From contig NW_019775389.1 in NCBI RefSeq assembly GCF_001039355.2, forward strand, positions 25,330-89,329: a stretch of DNA of 64,000 nt. The letters run 5' to 3'. The DNA is from Lingula anatina (Eukaryota > Brachiopoda > Lingulata > Lingulida > Lingulidae). Positions 41,101 through 52,148 of this stretch are shown here, piece after piece; the first letter of the stretch is position 1, and each line of letters begins with the position of its first letter. The notes beneath the pieces were generated by a model. It had not been told where the DNA came from and ran no database searches. It worked only from the letters and a program-made list of their open reading frames with translations. The translations under genes and the position numbers were made by a program.

Positions 41101-44100
41101 ATACATGTGACTGTGCCATATAAATCCCACACATCTTTGATACTAGAGCTGTCATACTGAAATATGAGATATCAGAAATTAGAGATGCACAGCACAGTCT
41201 ATTCCTGAAAAACGTATTTAGATAAAGACCACTCTCGACCAAACATAGGTGCAGATTAATTGTGTAATGAATTAGCCAGAGACATATCTGTGAATATCAT
41301 GTGAAAAATCAACCTGTGACATTGGTTGAGGATAAGTAACCTTTGGATTGCCTGGATATCTTTTCCCTGAATTTCGGAAGTTGGTTTTAACTCAAAACAA
41401 ATGTTTCTTACTCTTTGCAAAATGGGTCAATTAATCTTGAAATATCCTCATTTAAGGAGTCTAGGGGAGTGAAGACTTAATTCCATGCTTTTTGGTTTCT
41501 AATAGGTTTATAATAAATTTAAAAATATTAAAATGAAGAGGTTAGCATATGCTGACTGGTTGCTTTAAGGCATACTTTTTACTTTTCCACACTTGCCATC
41601 TTTTGGTCTTATCTGCTTTAAATTTATTACATGCATATACAGAGGTACATGTACTCAGTAAGTATGTTTTATATAGATTCTTAAATACATGTATGTCTTT
41701 ATCAAAATTTTTAAAAGCATATCTGCTGAACATCAAATACATAGATTAAAAAAACTCACTTGCACTGCCTTTATTTGCTCAGTAATTGCAAAATAAATGT
41801 TGGGTTTTCCTTTGTAAGCAACTGGCCTCCACGCAGGTTGCTGTCACATGAAAAAATCAAGAATAGAAAAATGACAAGTTCATATTATTATCTAATAATT
41901 TCTGCATATAAACAATGACTGAAATCACAGAAGATGATCAGAATTTTTTTCTGACTGTGGGTCACTTTTTTATTGCAAACTTCATAAATTGATAATTGAT
42001 GTGCGGTGGAACACTGTAAAACAGTCCTGCCTTACTTTCAACAAAGCACATGCCTGTTCTAGTGCCTCACGTAATAGTATATCCATATGCTCATTTCGCA
42101 GTAAAGGCGTCTTTTACTCACACCCTGCTGTGATATGGTCCTTTGCATGCAACATTTCAATTTAATAAGTATGGTAGAAAAGTTCCCGGTACAAGGAAGA
42201 CGGGGTGCCACCATAAAGAGACTAGGCTATTATCATGAAATGCAATTTACTTATCACTACAGCTATTTTTTCCAAATCTGCCATGATAACTAAAATAACA
42301 AATGTAAACTTGAAGAAGAATCTCTACTTTCTACTAATTGCTTTCAATGATAAGCATGACAAATAACTTCAAAATTCAATCCAGTTCATAGTGGCATACC
42401 AGATGAAATGCTAACACTTACTAGTACTAGTAGTCTAAAGCTAAAAGTATAAAAACACTAATATGTAAAACTTCACCCTAAAATTATCTAAATGTCATAA
42501 GATGCAGGATATGATTCTAAAAGGCGTGATAAGGGTTACTGATGATGTCAGTTATGACTTATGTGCTTTTTATTAGAAAAGCTTTGAATATGGCTGGAGT
42601 CAAGGGGAATTTTGGCATTAACTCACACACATAGCATATGCATTCTTGTACATGCATCACAGCAAAAGAAGACCACTAAAATATCAATACTTGCTTATTA
42701 AAAAAAATTAAAAAAAAAAAAAAAAAAAAAAAAACAAAGAAGAGTGCCAAATCACCAGGTTGTCTGTAATATAACTGCTATAGGTACATTTGTAAAATAT
42801 TACTGCCAACAATGACCTAAACTGCCCCTATTGTGGTAATGATATCCAGAATGATGCAAATTTGCATAATATGTTCATATGCTTGTGGTCTTCCTGGTAT
42901 ATACTTATCTGCAACCATAAACTTATTTCAGAAAGTAATGTACACTCCTAATGTATATGTTTATGTATATTTTGCCATAATGTTCATTTTCTCAACATTC
43001 ATTACCCCTGTCTGGACCCACTCAAAAGATATCTCCCTTGAGAATATCAATAATGTATACTGGTGATTGCAATTTGATGAATATGTCACATTCTTTAAGC
43101 AAGATGAATCATAACTCTTGGGAGCAATTTGACCAAATTTGCACAGCCCATTAACCATTTTGCAAGTTAATATTGTATTTCCATCCACAAATGACTGCCT
43201 TTTGTATGTCAACTGAACAATGTAAACACAGTGCTGTATGTATTAGCAGATATAAATATGATAGTTAAATTGATTTTATTTTCGTGACAATGCCGAATAT
43301 ATACAAATATAATACATAATATATGATAATATGTCATTATATGCACATGTTTATACAGGCTTGTAGCCGTTCAGGGGATTTAAAAAATTTTTTTTTGCTG
43401 GAAAAAGGTCCACTTTGGGTAAATTTGATCTAGGTAAAATTAAAACTAAGGTTTCATTACAAAAGGTCCATATTTTTAGAAAAAGAACCCCCCTTTTGCA
43501 ATTGCTGGCTAAGGGCCTGATATATCATTTACAGGCGTGCAATGTACCCTCCTATAATTATCCTGATGTACCTTATCTTTTGGCACTGGGGTGTTTTTGG
43601 CCTGTAGTGTGGTGCGTACAATGTCTGGCTGTACATTTTGGGGTGTACCAAATGGTGCCGCACAACTCAAGTACAGGTACAAGTCTGCTATCACACTGGA
43701 GGTCTAGGAAAAATAAATGTTGGAAAAAATGAATGTTGAAATCATCACTGGGTAATCAACAACAAAAAATACCTGATAGCGAAGAAAATCCTAGGTAAAA
43801 AGTAAAGTATTTATACAAATTAAGTAATTTTTCTTGGTATCTGTCTTGAACATCTTCATCAGGAAATGAGGCTATCCAGATGAAGAAATCAAAGTGATTG
43901 ACAGTGAACCAAGAGAACGTTACAGGAAAGTCCTGGAAGCCATTTACATAAAGAAGTCAGGGGCCTGTATCAACAGAAATGATGGGCCCATCTGGCCTCC
44001 TTGACCTATACCTGCCTTTCTTAAGGCAGTAGATGGGGGGAGTATAATCTCCTGTATAGGGGCTATTCACTTGCATAGCCTCATTCCCTGATGAAGATAC

Positions 44101-47100
44101 TATAGACAGACATCAAAATATTGGAAGTAAAATATTTCAATATTAGCTGTTCACTGAACAAAAATTACTTTATTCTTATTACATTACCCAGCCTATGAAA
44201 ATTTTCTTCAAAATATTATACATAACACAGCATATGAGAAGAGTTGATTACTGAAGACCTAAATAATCTAGAACAATTAGTAGTACTAATTTTTGATAGC
44301 TTTACTGGCTTTACACATTTGTTTTAGTCTAAATAATTGACTTTATAACTGGTGTGAACCTCTAAAATGTAAATTTATATATAATCAAAGCAGAAGTTAA
44401 CTGAAAATGTCAAGTGGATTTGAATGCTTTGAATCTACATATACCAGTATACCTACCTCACTGAGAACCTCTCCTTGTGGTTTGCCTACAAAATCAGCTA
44501 TTCCAAGAAGCAAACTGTAGCCAGCGGCAATACCTGGACTAAAACAACAAAAATCTGTCTTGCAAGTTTCTAAAATAATACTGATCATGAAGACCTGTTT
44601 TAAAGATGCATTTTAAGTCAAATTTTTGCCAAAGAACCTGACCAAATGCCACCACAGTTGCAAATATTAGTCTGGTAACTGAGAGAAATAGCTCAGGACG
44701 CTGTTTCATATTTTCCCAAAAAATGATATCTGAACTGATATTTTCTTCTTGCTTTCTGTGCTCTAAATATCCTTCAGCAGTCTCATTCATATAGGTTGCG
44801 CGCACAGGAGTGAGAGTGATGATTATGCAAAGCGTGAGCAGTACTACATCATTTAGTGGATCTTCATAATTTGGAGGGTAAGATGAATGGTCCATTTACA
44901 ACCAAAATTTGAAGAAAGTGCAGTTTTAAAGTTATTTTTGGATGAATAAGAGATTAATTTTATTTATGATTTGGGATGTCGACTTTATTCTAGTCGTATA
45001 AGAAATTAGAAAAAGTGTTTTGAAATCAACATTTACTTTATATGAATCTTTAAAAGGAAACCTGTATTGAATTTTCTTTAAGATTTTCAGAAATTTTCTT
45101 TTAGAAAAAAAAAATGTCTCATCATGAGCATAACCTTCATATTTCCATGCCTTTCTTGATATTGCCAAAGCTGCATACTGACTTACAGATAGACATGCAC
45201 TAAAGCAAGCAAGTTTTAGGAATTAGACAACTTTCACTATCTATTTCTTTTGTATCAAATATCATCTATATAACATATCTCATTACTTACATTTGAATCA
45301 AAGAAACTTGGGAAGAAGATCCAACAACTTCTACAAGGGGCACACAACAGTACAACAAACCAGCCTTGATAAAAAAAAATAAGAAAAAGAAAAACTGAAT
45401 GATTAGCATAGAAATGACAGCATTTGCTTTGTCTTTTTAATATAACAGCTTAATATGAAATTACATAATATAAGCCACCTCTTGCAATCAAAAACTCCAC
45501 TCAAAACCGTCTTACCAGATTGCCTTTCATAAAACAACAACAAAAGAGCACTGCTGCCTCTCTCAGACATGCTGAAAACTTTTCAGAATGGCCGGGCATT
45601 TGGACAGGTAGTAATGAAAAATTTGCTGGACCAAATGGATTTTTGTCGGACCGAAAATCACCCTATTTGTTTGAGGCAGATACTACCAGTACAATTAGGT
45701 AGCTTACTTTGTTTGTGAATGTGATAGGTTTCAAATGGAGGGGAAAAACGCTTTGGGTTTTACATAATTTTATTAGTGAAGTATGGCGAATGATGAATGT
45801 AAATTCAAAATTGTGGTTCTTAAAACTCTTGTCGGTCCTTTGGACTGACCAAGTCCAATTTTTTACCGGTCCAGACAAATTTTCCCGGTCATGACCGATC
45901 GGACCGACAGTTTCAGCGTGTCTGCTCTCTAGAAGTGATAAATTCCAAGATGATTTTTGCAAAAAAACAAAGTTAACTCAATCAATTTCTAAAAATCTAT
46001 TCATTACATACCTGCTCCAATACTAATACTGGCCATATGACCCCAGCAGCGGTATGAACTCCAAAGACAGGCTTTTGGTCAACTTTCTTGCAGCTGTCTC
46101 TTGATCCAATAAACTGAAACACAATGACAGAATTTGTCTTTATGTTTTATTCACATTGTCACAATGTCATTTCTTTGGGGAGTAAAAAGCAATGGAACTT
46201 GGGGTTTCAGGAGGATAAGGGTGGTATTTTCGGCATTGTAAGGTCTGAATAATTTGGAGGAAACTACCAATGATAATGGTAATACATCCAAATAAAATGA
46301 TTCATGTATGCTTTTGAAAAATCTAGCTCTGACTTTTTCTTTTCTTGCTTCTTACCACCATTTCATTATATTAACCCCATAAGCAAAATCAAGTTTCAAT
46401 CCCAGCTCATAATTCTAAAGTATGTTAGTAATTCATTGTTATAATATCCTAATCAATACTTTCAATAGCTTGAGACAAAAATCATTTTCACCTGTACTTT
46501 TATATTATCATTACCTAAGTTTTGAGCTTCAGCACAAGCTTTTTATAGAAAAATTGCGTGAAAGTTTACATGTGGGTGCATGTATGCACACGTGTGTGTG
46601 TGTGTTTGTGTGTAATGTGTGTGTGTAGAGAGAAACATGTGTCACATATTTATAAAATAATATAGGACCTTTTTAATAGTTAATTGGATCCCAAGCTCAT
46701 TGAGAAGATCCTCCAGGAAAACCTGTGTATCTGGCAAAGGAACATAATGGTCACTATCAGCACACAGCTTGGCCCTCTTTTCTACACTCGGGAAGATTCT
46801 GTAAAAAATTTTTAAAAATTGTGATAGCATGGCAATTTCAGAACAACTCATTATTTGGTTGTATTCTTCCAAAACTTAATTTGTTCAAGTTATATATCCT
46901 TTATTATCAGCTTTAATTATTATACATATTTTTATTCAGCACTTATGACATACCAGTAAGTATAATACCATAACACTGTAATAAAAAAAATTAAAATACC
47001 TAGATCCCCTCCCCTTTGTCTTAGTTTAGGGCCTTGTTTCTTACCCACACCAAGGTACTCGTGTATCATACCAAGATAAGTAAGCCATCATATCTATCAA

Positions 47101-47458
47101 ATATGTCTTTTGAACTTCAAATAATTATTTTTGTGTCCCTTTATTTTGAAAATAATTTTGACAAAAGTTACATTTTATTTGGCAGATATATAGGAGAATG
47201 GGGGGGGGGGGAGGGGAGGTGCATCAGTTTTCGGTCTTACCAGTACATGTTATGCAGGTAAGGGCTCATTCAGTCCGGTGTTATAAAGTCTACATGTACA
47301 AGCTTTATGTAAAGTCACTTAAAATGTGTATGTGGTAGTATGTGGATAAATGCTTGGCATTTTATTTGTCTAAGATAGATGGAATAAAAAAGACTAAAAC
47401 AAAATGAAATGCTTAAGTCTTTTTTATTCCATCTATTCCCCCCCCCCCAAAAAAAAAA

Positions 47459-47505
<47 letters not shown>

Positions 47506-47816
47506 GTTAATTAATTAATTAATTAATTAAAAAAAAAAAAACAGATCAGTGTCAAATAAGGACAACCTATAGATACGTGTATTTGCAAATTTTTCAGCAA
47601 ACCAGGAAGAGGGGTCACAGCAAATAAGCACATAAAAATAATTTGCCAGCAAATGCAGTGCTTCAACTTCTGGGGTACAGGTAGCTGTTATTATGGGCCC
47701 TGTTATTATGGGCCAGTAGTGAAAAGTCATGTTTACCTCGAAAACAACGTCTTTCCAGTTGATCTTCCATCTTCCCCACTATCTACTGATATCACCCAAC
47801 ATCCACGGACACTCAT
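30990..47816 (-). CDS. AP5M1: AP-5 complex subunit mu-1
   Basis: AP5M1 (MUDENG) is the medium subunit of AP-5, a clathrin-independent adaptor on late endosomes that works with SPG11/SPG15 in retrieval to the Golgi. Fourteen minus-strand exons join in phase: 47816-47737, 46798-46669, 46113-46012, 45364-45291, 44538-44457, 43703-43572, 41840-41760, 41156-40982, 39692-39583, 38763-38663, 32735-32647, 32521-32394, 31902-31806 and 31075-30990. They encode 488 aa (human 490). Diagnostic blocks in order are CWVISV, FPSVEKRAKL, SRDSCKKVD, CCVPLVE, APFGTP, QPAWRPVAYKGKP, DLYGTVTCMAELEGIKP, KGFYQMK, QLPFYNRG and SDYKIWNS near the C-terminus. The mu-homology domain begins about residue 200. The exon 2 donor (AAG|GTCCTA) is weak but is the one that keeps phase. 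Intron 10 (32736-38662) contains an opposite-strand GPCR gene. Confidence 0.93.
32081..32123. repeat. (CA)n microsatellite, AP5M1 intron 12
   Basis: About 21 CA units directly after a TTTCAA context. Confidence 0.95.
33150..34300. repeat. Diverged tandem interspersed repeat, left of the GPCR
   Basis: Several ~160-230 bp units recur, each with an AAAATTTCACAAAAAAT or GGCCTGATCATGCTGATTTT-like head, a middle TTGTAAGTTTGA/GAGTTTCAAGACAATAGGCCTAT block and a GGTTTTCC tail. The final part includes GCACAGCAACGACTGCGATGACAG. The same family recurs at 37735-38300 on the other side of the GPCR in the same orientation. Such unit-repeat families are widespread in marine invertebrates, and no protein is encoded. 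Confidence 0.65.
34305..34640 (+). pseudogene. Tc1/mariner transposase C-terminal remnant
   Basis: Plus-strand translation gives VVIDGNLNHIKYRKILEI, then VILQDDNAQHNR and, after an in-frame stop, LDLNPIKNLWAFI. These match the Tc1 DD(34)E core: the second aspartate in the QDDNA block and the NPIENLW box. The catalytic glutamate of that box is replaced by lysine and a stop precedes it, so the enzyme is dead. It lies in AP5M1 intron 10 immediately after the interspersed repeat. Confidence 0.75.
34660..34685. repeat. Poly-A tract
   Basis: About 25 consecutive A's in AP5M1 intron 10, just downstream of the Tc1 remnant. Confidence 0.9.
35835..35870 (+). promoter_or_regulatory. Candidate core promoter of the GPCR gene (CCAAT-like and TATA box)
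   Basis: ATTGG (an inverted CCAAT) lies at 35835-35839 and TATAAA at 35865-35870. A pyrimidine-A initiator-like context (GTCATCATTCAGA) sits about 29-35 bp further at 35891-35903. The ATG follows at 35954, giving a 5' UTR of roughly 55-60 nt. The spacing fits a TATA-driven RNA polymerase II promoter; it is read by eye only. Confidence 0.5.
35954..36988 (+). CDS. Intronless rhodopsin-family GPCR, FMRFamide/neuropeptide-receptor-like
   Basis: A single 344-codon ORF with seven hydrophobic segments. The N-terminus carries three NST/NTT-type glycosylation motifs (NSTT, NSTL). TM1 holds GIICN (N1.50). TM2 holds SWTAIMDN (D2.50). TM3 ends in FDRYLAI, the DRY motif. Extracellular loop 2 has cysteines in PCEHSSNDFC. 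TM5 carries FPFIIN, TM6 has FYVLAVLP, and TM7 reads LNSSINFFIYG, a variant of NPxxY common in FMRFamide and related invertebrate peptide receptors. An amphipathic FRKRLKHLMG helix follows. It should couple to G proteins at the plasma membrane; the ligand is unknown. The gene lies wholly within AP5M1 intron 10 on the opposite strand. AATAAA at 37046-37051 is a fitting polyadenylation signal. Lack of introns suggests retrocopy origin or the usual single-exon state of this family. Confidence 0.87.
   Translation: MEAFSDKFDELNSTTNMLNSTLVSSTTSHQTALNLYLTVVLGFASLVVSLLGIICNTLSFIVFYKERANVSTDYLLSWTAIMDNVFLITAIFSINLPALHVYLGWIDWFFVAMQTTTVYIWPIMLFARLSSHCLLVFVAFDRYLAITKPTKSIEFRKVTKWRWRTYVLLTVIALYQLPMFFDTKFIGFLPCEHSSNDFCLTFQFKDWAIVYKIIYRRVFPFIINALLTGFMLNLYMKLIKSLRRQAKMQLTMNSCDHCSQIIKMVVLLITFYVLAVLPISFTSSTFVLVEQIPGLFERIVLIGHWIKPMGFFLTSLNSSINFFIYGLCGTSFRKRLKHLMGFEN
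37046..37051 (+). terminator. Polyadenylation signal of the GPCR gene
   Basis: AATAAA lies 58 nt after the stop codon in an A/T-rich stretch. Confidence 0.5.
37735..38300. repeat. Interspersed repeat, right of the GPCR (same family as 33.2-34.3 kb)
   Basis: The block GAAAATTTCACAAAAAA...GAATCATTCTTGTAAGTT...AACACAGTTTTCTTTTCATAACATTTG matches the one near 33190-33330. The later AAAAGGCCTGATCATGCTGATTTT...ACGACAGCGATGACAGCC matches 33950-34260. The copies are direct and flank the GPCR. Confidence 0.65.
38918..39375 (-). mobile_element. LINE 3' remnant (CR1/jockey-like RT C-terminus plus microsatellite tail)
   Basis: Minus-strand translation near 39370-39230 gives QKRALRIICPGHSYDDALK and LDKRRHLLCQRF with stops. 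This resembles the region just after the reverse transcriptase of CR1/jockey-type LINEs. On the minus strand the sequence ends in an ATT-rich simple tail (38918-38962), as LINE 3' ends often do. It is 5'-truncated and lies in AP5M1 intron 9. Confidence 0.65.
42708..42734. repeat. Poly-A tract, AP5M1 intron 6
   Basis: A run of about 25 A's broken only near its left edge. Confidence 0.9.
43833..44140 (+). mobile_element. Penelope-like retroelement remnant with inverted arms
   Basis: Plus frame 43891-44004 reads KVIDSEPRERYRKVLEAIYI, then INRNDGPIWPP and a stop. The pattern R-K-x-x-E-A-I-Y-I-K-K...N-R-x-x-G resembles the end of GIY-YIG endonuclease domains in Penelope-like elements. Flanking it are imperfect inverted copies: ATCTTCATCAGGAAATGAGGCTAT on the left and ATAGCCTCATTCCCTGATGAAGAT on the right. 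It sits in AP5M1 intron 5. Confidence 0.6.
45563..45937. repeat. Imperfect inverted-repeat element, AP5M1 intron 3
   Basis: The left end CAGACATGCTGAAAACTTTTC and the right end (read in reverse) GCAGACACGCTGAAACTGTC are similar. Both continue into a GGACC.AA..TTTGTC-like stretch. It looks like a small non-autonomous DNA element. No target duplication was established. Confidence 0.45.
47461..47530. repeat. (AAT)n and (TTAA)n simple repeat, AP5M1 intron 1
   Basis: About 15 AAT units are followed by TTAA units and a poly-A, preceded by a C9/A9 run. Confidence 0.95.
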
Positions 47817-48847
47817 TTTACTGTTGAAAGCATGACTTCATAAATGTTTGTTGTATTTTGTATGCCATGAAAATCACAGGACACATAACCGGAAGTAGGC
47901 GGAAATGTAGAACACTGACGTAGCCTTACTTTGTGAAATAGTTGCGAACTTCGGGAAACAAATTTTGTATTATTTTAGTGTCATGCTAATCATACAATAG
48001 TCTCAGAACAGTTAGCATCAAACAATGCATAGATTATCTTATCATAATGAATGACTATTGATTTTAATGTGAGATTAATTTATTAATTTTACTGCTAATC
48101 TAGCACTAATTTCCTTCCTTGACGTTTTCTGATAGGCCTACAGTATAGGGCCAATGTGTTCGCTACAAAAACCGATAATCCACTGTAACTAAGATCTAAT
48201 AAACGGACTGTAAATAGGAGTGCTAACGAATGAATGTCGTGTTTGCGATACATGCTGAAAAGCCTTTTCTAGATTTTTGCTACAAGTAGCCTACTGGTAG
48301 TTTTATATGCCATACGGGTTTGAAAATGCATCATTTAGGCCTATATTTCTCTATTTCAGCTACTTACCTGTATCCGACATTTCATATCTTTCAGCCGTTA
48401 AAACTATAAACCCCCTCATATGAAAGTACCTGATCGATAGGGGCCTATTTACTTCTGAAATCTTCAAAAGGCGACGGTCTTACATGTAGGGACAATTTCT
48501 AAATTTTCATTTCAAAGAGAATCAAGTAGGGGTACAGTAATAAAATGTTAGCATTTAATATCTACATGTAAGTAGCCTAGTTTTACTAATTGATCACATT
48601 AATTAGAATTTAATATCTAATTTAACACCATCATATCAAATAGACCCCTTTAATACCCTACCTTAACATATTGTAGGCCCTACCATGCATACATGGAAGC
48701 TTGCAATGATGTAGAGATGGCAAAAATGATCGGAAACTGTGTTTCGATATACAGTGTTTTCAATGACAGGATTTATTTATATAAAGTCGACAATTGTTGA
48801 CGTTGGCATTTTTCGCCAATTATGTGCTCAAAATAAATTGCTGTCTG

Positions 48848-49022
48848 AATTTAACGGGGCTGTAGCATTAGTCCGAGGGTTCAATAGTCCGAAGGTTCAT
48901 TGGTCCGAATATTCACTATAGAACCTTCGGACCAATGAACCCTTGATTAAAAAATAGATGAAAATGTTACCACTTTTCGGACCAATGAACCTTCGGACTA
49001 TCGAGACGCCCCCAATTTAACG
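48848..49022. mobile_element. Small inverted-repeat element built of ATTGGTCCGAA motifs
   Basis: The motif GGTTCATTGGTCCGAA occurs once forward (48894-48909), and TTCGGACCAATGAACC occurs twice reversed (about 48925 and 48977). AGTCCGAAGG/CTTCGGACTA pairs sit at the outer edges. The nonamer AATTTAACG flanks both ends (48848-48856, 49014-49022), a possible target duplication. Confidence 0.55.
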
Positions 49023-50571
49023 CCCCTGCTGTATGTGCAGAACCTACCGGTACACGGTTTTGCAAACAGTCGGATCATCAAAGTTATAGGCCTACCGGTG
49101 CCTTCCACTTAGAAGGCCTATATCTCAATTTCTGTTTTAAACTTCAATAGTTATGAAAATAATGATGAAGTTTTTTCTCTATTTGGCAGTTACCGGCCGA
49201 ATACTTCTGTGTCGTGCCTACATGTAGGCCTTCAAGTATTTAAAAAAAACTACAAGTAGGGACCTATATTTCCGAATATGTTCATTCACCACCCTAAAAA
49301 TAACACCACCAATCGAAATCCTGAATCTACTTTGCTTAATCAGTTGCGTGTGACATTAACTGCTTTTTTACACTTTATTGCACAATCAGTCACTATCTTT
49401 CGCGTGTCACTTTTACATTCCTTCCTTAAACGACTTTCGCGGGGCATGTAGGCCCCTACAGTTTCACCCTCATCGCGAATTCTAGCACGTCTTCATGGAC
49501 ATCAGAAAGTGCCGACAGTCTCGTTCTAGGCCACCTAAGACGATTTCCATCCAGGATGGCTACAATGCATCTCAAACCATGACTCATACTTTAAAAAAAT
49601 CATAAAGATAAATGAAGTCCCAACACTATTTTGGAAGAAGAAGATTTTGATAAATCAAAATTTAAGGTTACTGGGGGCGGACCCCATTTTTCACCACGTC
49701 TTTTGAACCTTGAAGCCCCTGGATTCGTAGGCCTACTTGTAAATAGTTATCCAAATATGTTGGCGTTTACATAAAAAGATACGGAAAAGAAACCATTGTG
49801 GTTGACCATATCTTTAAAGATACCTGATAAAAACATACATTGTGACACATCCGACTGCAGTCATCTCCAAATTAGAATTTACCACAGATGTTTAATTTCT
49901 ACACTACCGAAGATTTATGTTGAAAACGTTAAATGCCTTCATGTGTTTCACTTAGTTGTCTTTCAATAGATTAAAACGTTAGCTCATCAAACCAGGGTTG
50001 CCAACATAACAACATTTAAATGTTGTAGGCCTACATATATTGCTTTACCCCACTGTCTGATCAGGTTAATAACTCACATTCTGATTTTTTTAAAATCCAA
50101 ATTGTGAATAACAAGAAAAATAATCTTTCACTGCATCTTATTTCCAAGGTACACAAAATCAGGTAAGGTACACAAAATCAGTATAAACTTTCTATTGGTT
50201 TCTGTGTGGATTCCTCACGTATAATCGATAAGTATGTTTGTGCAGCCAACAAGTCAAAATTAAGGGATGATTATATGAAATAAAGACACGAAACATTCAA
50301 ACTAGATCGGCTCTCTGACACTGTCAAAACTCAAGTGGTGTGTTTTGACCCCAGGTCTCCCTTAAGGGTTAACAAATTGTATATCATTCGATAGAAAAAC
50401 AATCTTAATAAATGGCTATTAAGCGTCGTTATATATCTTGAAACGCGTCGTGATGTGTCAGAAAATAACTACCCATGCGATATAAAATGCATAATGTCCG
50501 AACCATGACATTTTTATCGAATGTTAATCAATATTTAACACATATTAAACCACGGGCTCCAATCCCAATTG

Positions 50572-50572
50572 N
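50572..50572. other. Single N, possible assembly join
   Basis: An isolated ambiguous base in non-coding DNA. No gene structure is visibly broken here. Confidence 0.5.
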
Positions 50573-51492
50573 AAGGAGGTGAAAGCGGCAATTGCAGTGT
50601 ATATACGTGCATTGTACAGTGTACATCAATTAAGGGGTCCGGTTGCTGTAAAGGGTGTAATTATATATATGTACTCCAATGAGGTCTTGGTACGATTTTA
50701 TGTACTATTAAAACAATCTTATATTAATGTCACTGGGTCTAGCAACAAGAAATTTAATTCACATCTTTCCTATTGATGTTAAATGTTATTCCGGAGGTGT
50801 TGAAAAGGGAAGGCCGTGCATCCGGATATTAGATTAATGATTATCAGGAGAATGCACTTTTTCAATTAAATGACTGTTCGTAAGAGCCATTTTATTAATT
50901 TGCCATTTTTAAAATTTAGTTTTTTATAAAATTGTTATAGTTTACTGTATGGACGTGCCGTGTTAATTGTGAATAAACCGACTATTCATTGACTGCAATA
51001 ATTTGTTTCATTATATGTACATGTAGATCACATTCCACTTCATTGAAAAAGAGAATCACCGCATAATTCTGCCATATTCATACTTCACTTTTTCAATTAG
51101 CTTGAGCATGTTATCGTGACTCTTATCGTTTCATCTAAGTAAGCCAAAATTAAGATGAAAGGGCAACATCGGTAAATTAATTATATTTCATTCAATTACA
51201 AAATTCTATTTTTGAAAATGTCTACGAAGTTTGGAATGCGGTGAATAAACAGAAATATCGTCAGTGCTTGAACCATGGTTAAACCCAACATTTAGTCTTC
51301 CATGTCTAACCAAAGGGCACGTGCCGTTCTATACCAGAACAATGCTTGGAACTAGCGGGGCGTATGATTGCACAGGCTGCTTGACGGGACACGATGTAGA
51401 CAGCGGGGAGTCCGAGATGGTTACGATTGATAACTTAACAGCTTAAACTGTCGCTATTTGCCCTGTTATTATCCACGCGGGGGTTATCAGGA

Positions 51493-51515
51493 GTCACGGT
51501 CGCACTGACCGTGAC
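51493..51515. repeat. Perfect 9-bp stem-loop
   Basis: GTCACGGTC and GACCGTGAC are separated by GCACT. No adjacent gene suggests a role. Confidence 0.5.
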
Positions 51516-51593
51516 CTACTGTGAACGGTCTTATTGGCCTAGCTGTATATTAAACCATCAAGCATGTCCTACTGCTAAACACATCCAGGCTAA

Positions 51594-51762
51594 TTTACCG
51601 CTGGGTGGGGTTGATATAACATTGTTTTCTGACGTTGATACAACGTTGTTTTCTGAGGCTGACACAACTTTCAAATCCAACGTTTATCCAATGTCTTCTC
51701 AACGTTATGTTTCAACGTTGTTTCAACGTTAAAACAACATAATTTGCCGCTGGGAAGGCTTC
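51594..51762. repeat. AACGTT-rich repeat bounded by CCGCTGGG
   Basis: CCGCTGGG occurs near 51599 and 51752 in the same orientation. Between them CAACGTTG/AACGTT motifs recur at least five times, embedded in TTTTCTGA and TTTCAACG units. It looks like a short interspersed repeat with internal palindromes. Confidence 0.5.
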
Positions 51763-52148
51763 TTCTTTGCGTTCATCATATTACAGTATGGAACACCATA
51801 CCACCATACATTTCCTGCTCCGTTTTTGTCAATAATGTGTGAACCGTTCCCTTAGTGTTTGTTATTGACAAGGGACCAGCAACTAGATGTTTAAACAGGT
51901 AGCCTGATATAAAAGAAATTATATACACATAATAATACAAGGATATATATTGCAATGTGTTTCAAACATAATCAACATTTGTAGCAGAAAGACACTGATA
52001 TTCATACAACCAGTTGCACATGTAAAGGCGAATATAGCGTTAGGTGTGAAGGTTCAACTGTCTAGACGGGTTGACATCGTTTCATGGATTTTCAAAATAG
52101 ACGGCAACCCCGATCTCCCTATTGTAACAATAACAAATACGTACAGTA

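Larger units (their letters stand above)
47817..52148. other. Intergenic region between AP5M1 and the transporter cluster
   Basis: The AP5M1 promoter must lie at the left edge and the first transporter gene's promoter at the right edge; they are divergent, ~4.3 kb apart. No exon was recognised. The region holds a small inverted-repeat element at 48848-49022, an N at 50572, a 9-bp perfect stem-loop at 51493-51515 and an AACGTT-rich repeat at 51594-51762. From about 51800 on it is homologous to 59790-60100, the upstream region of transporter copy 3. Confidence 0.5.
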
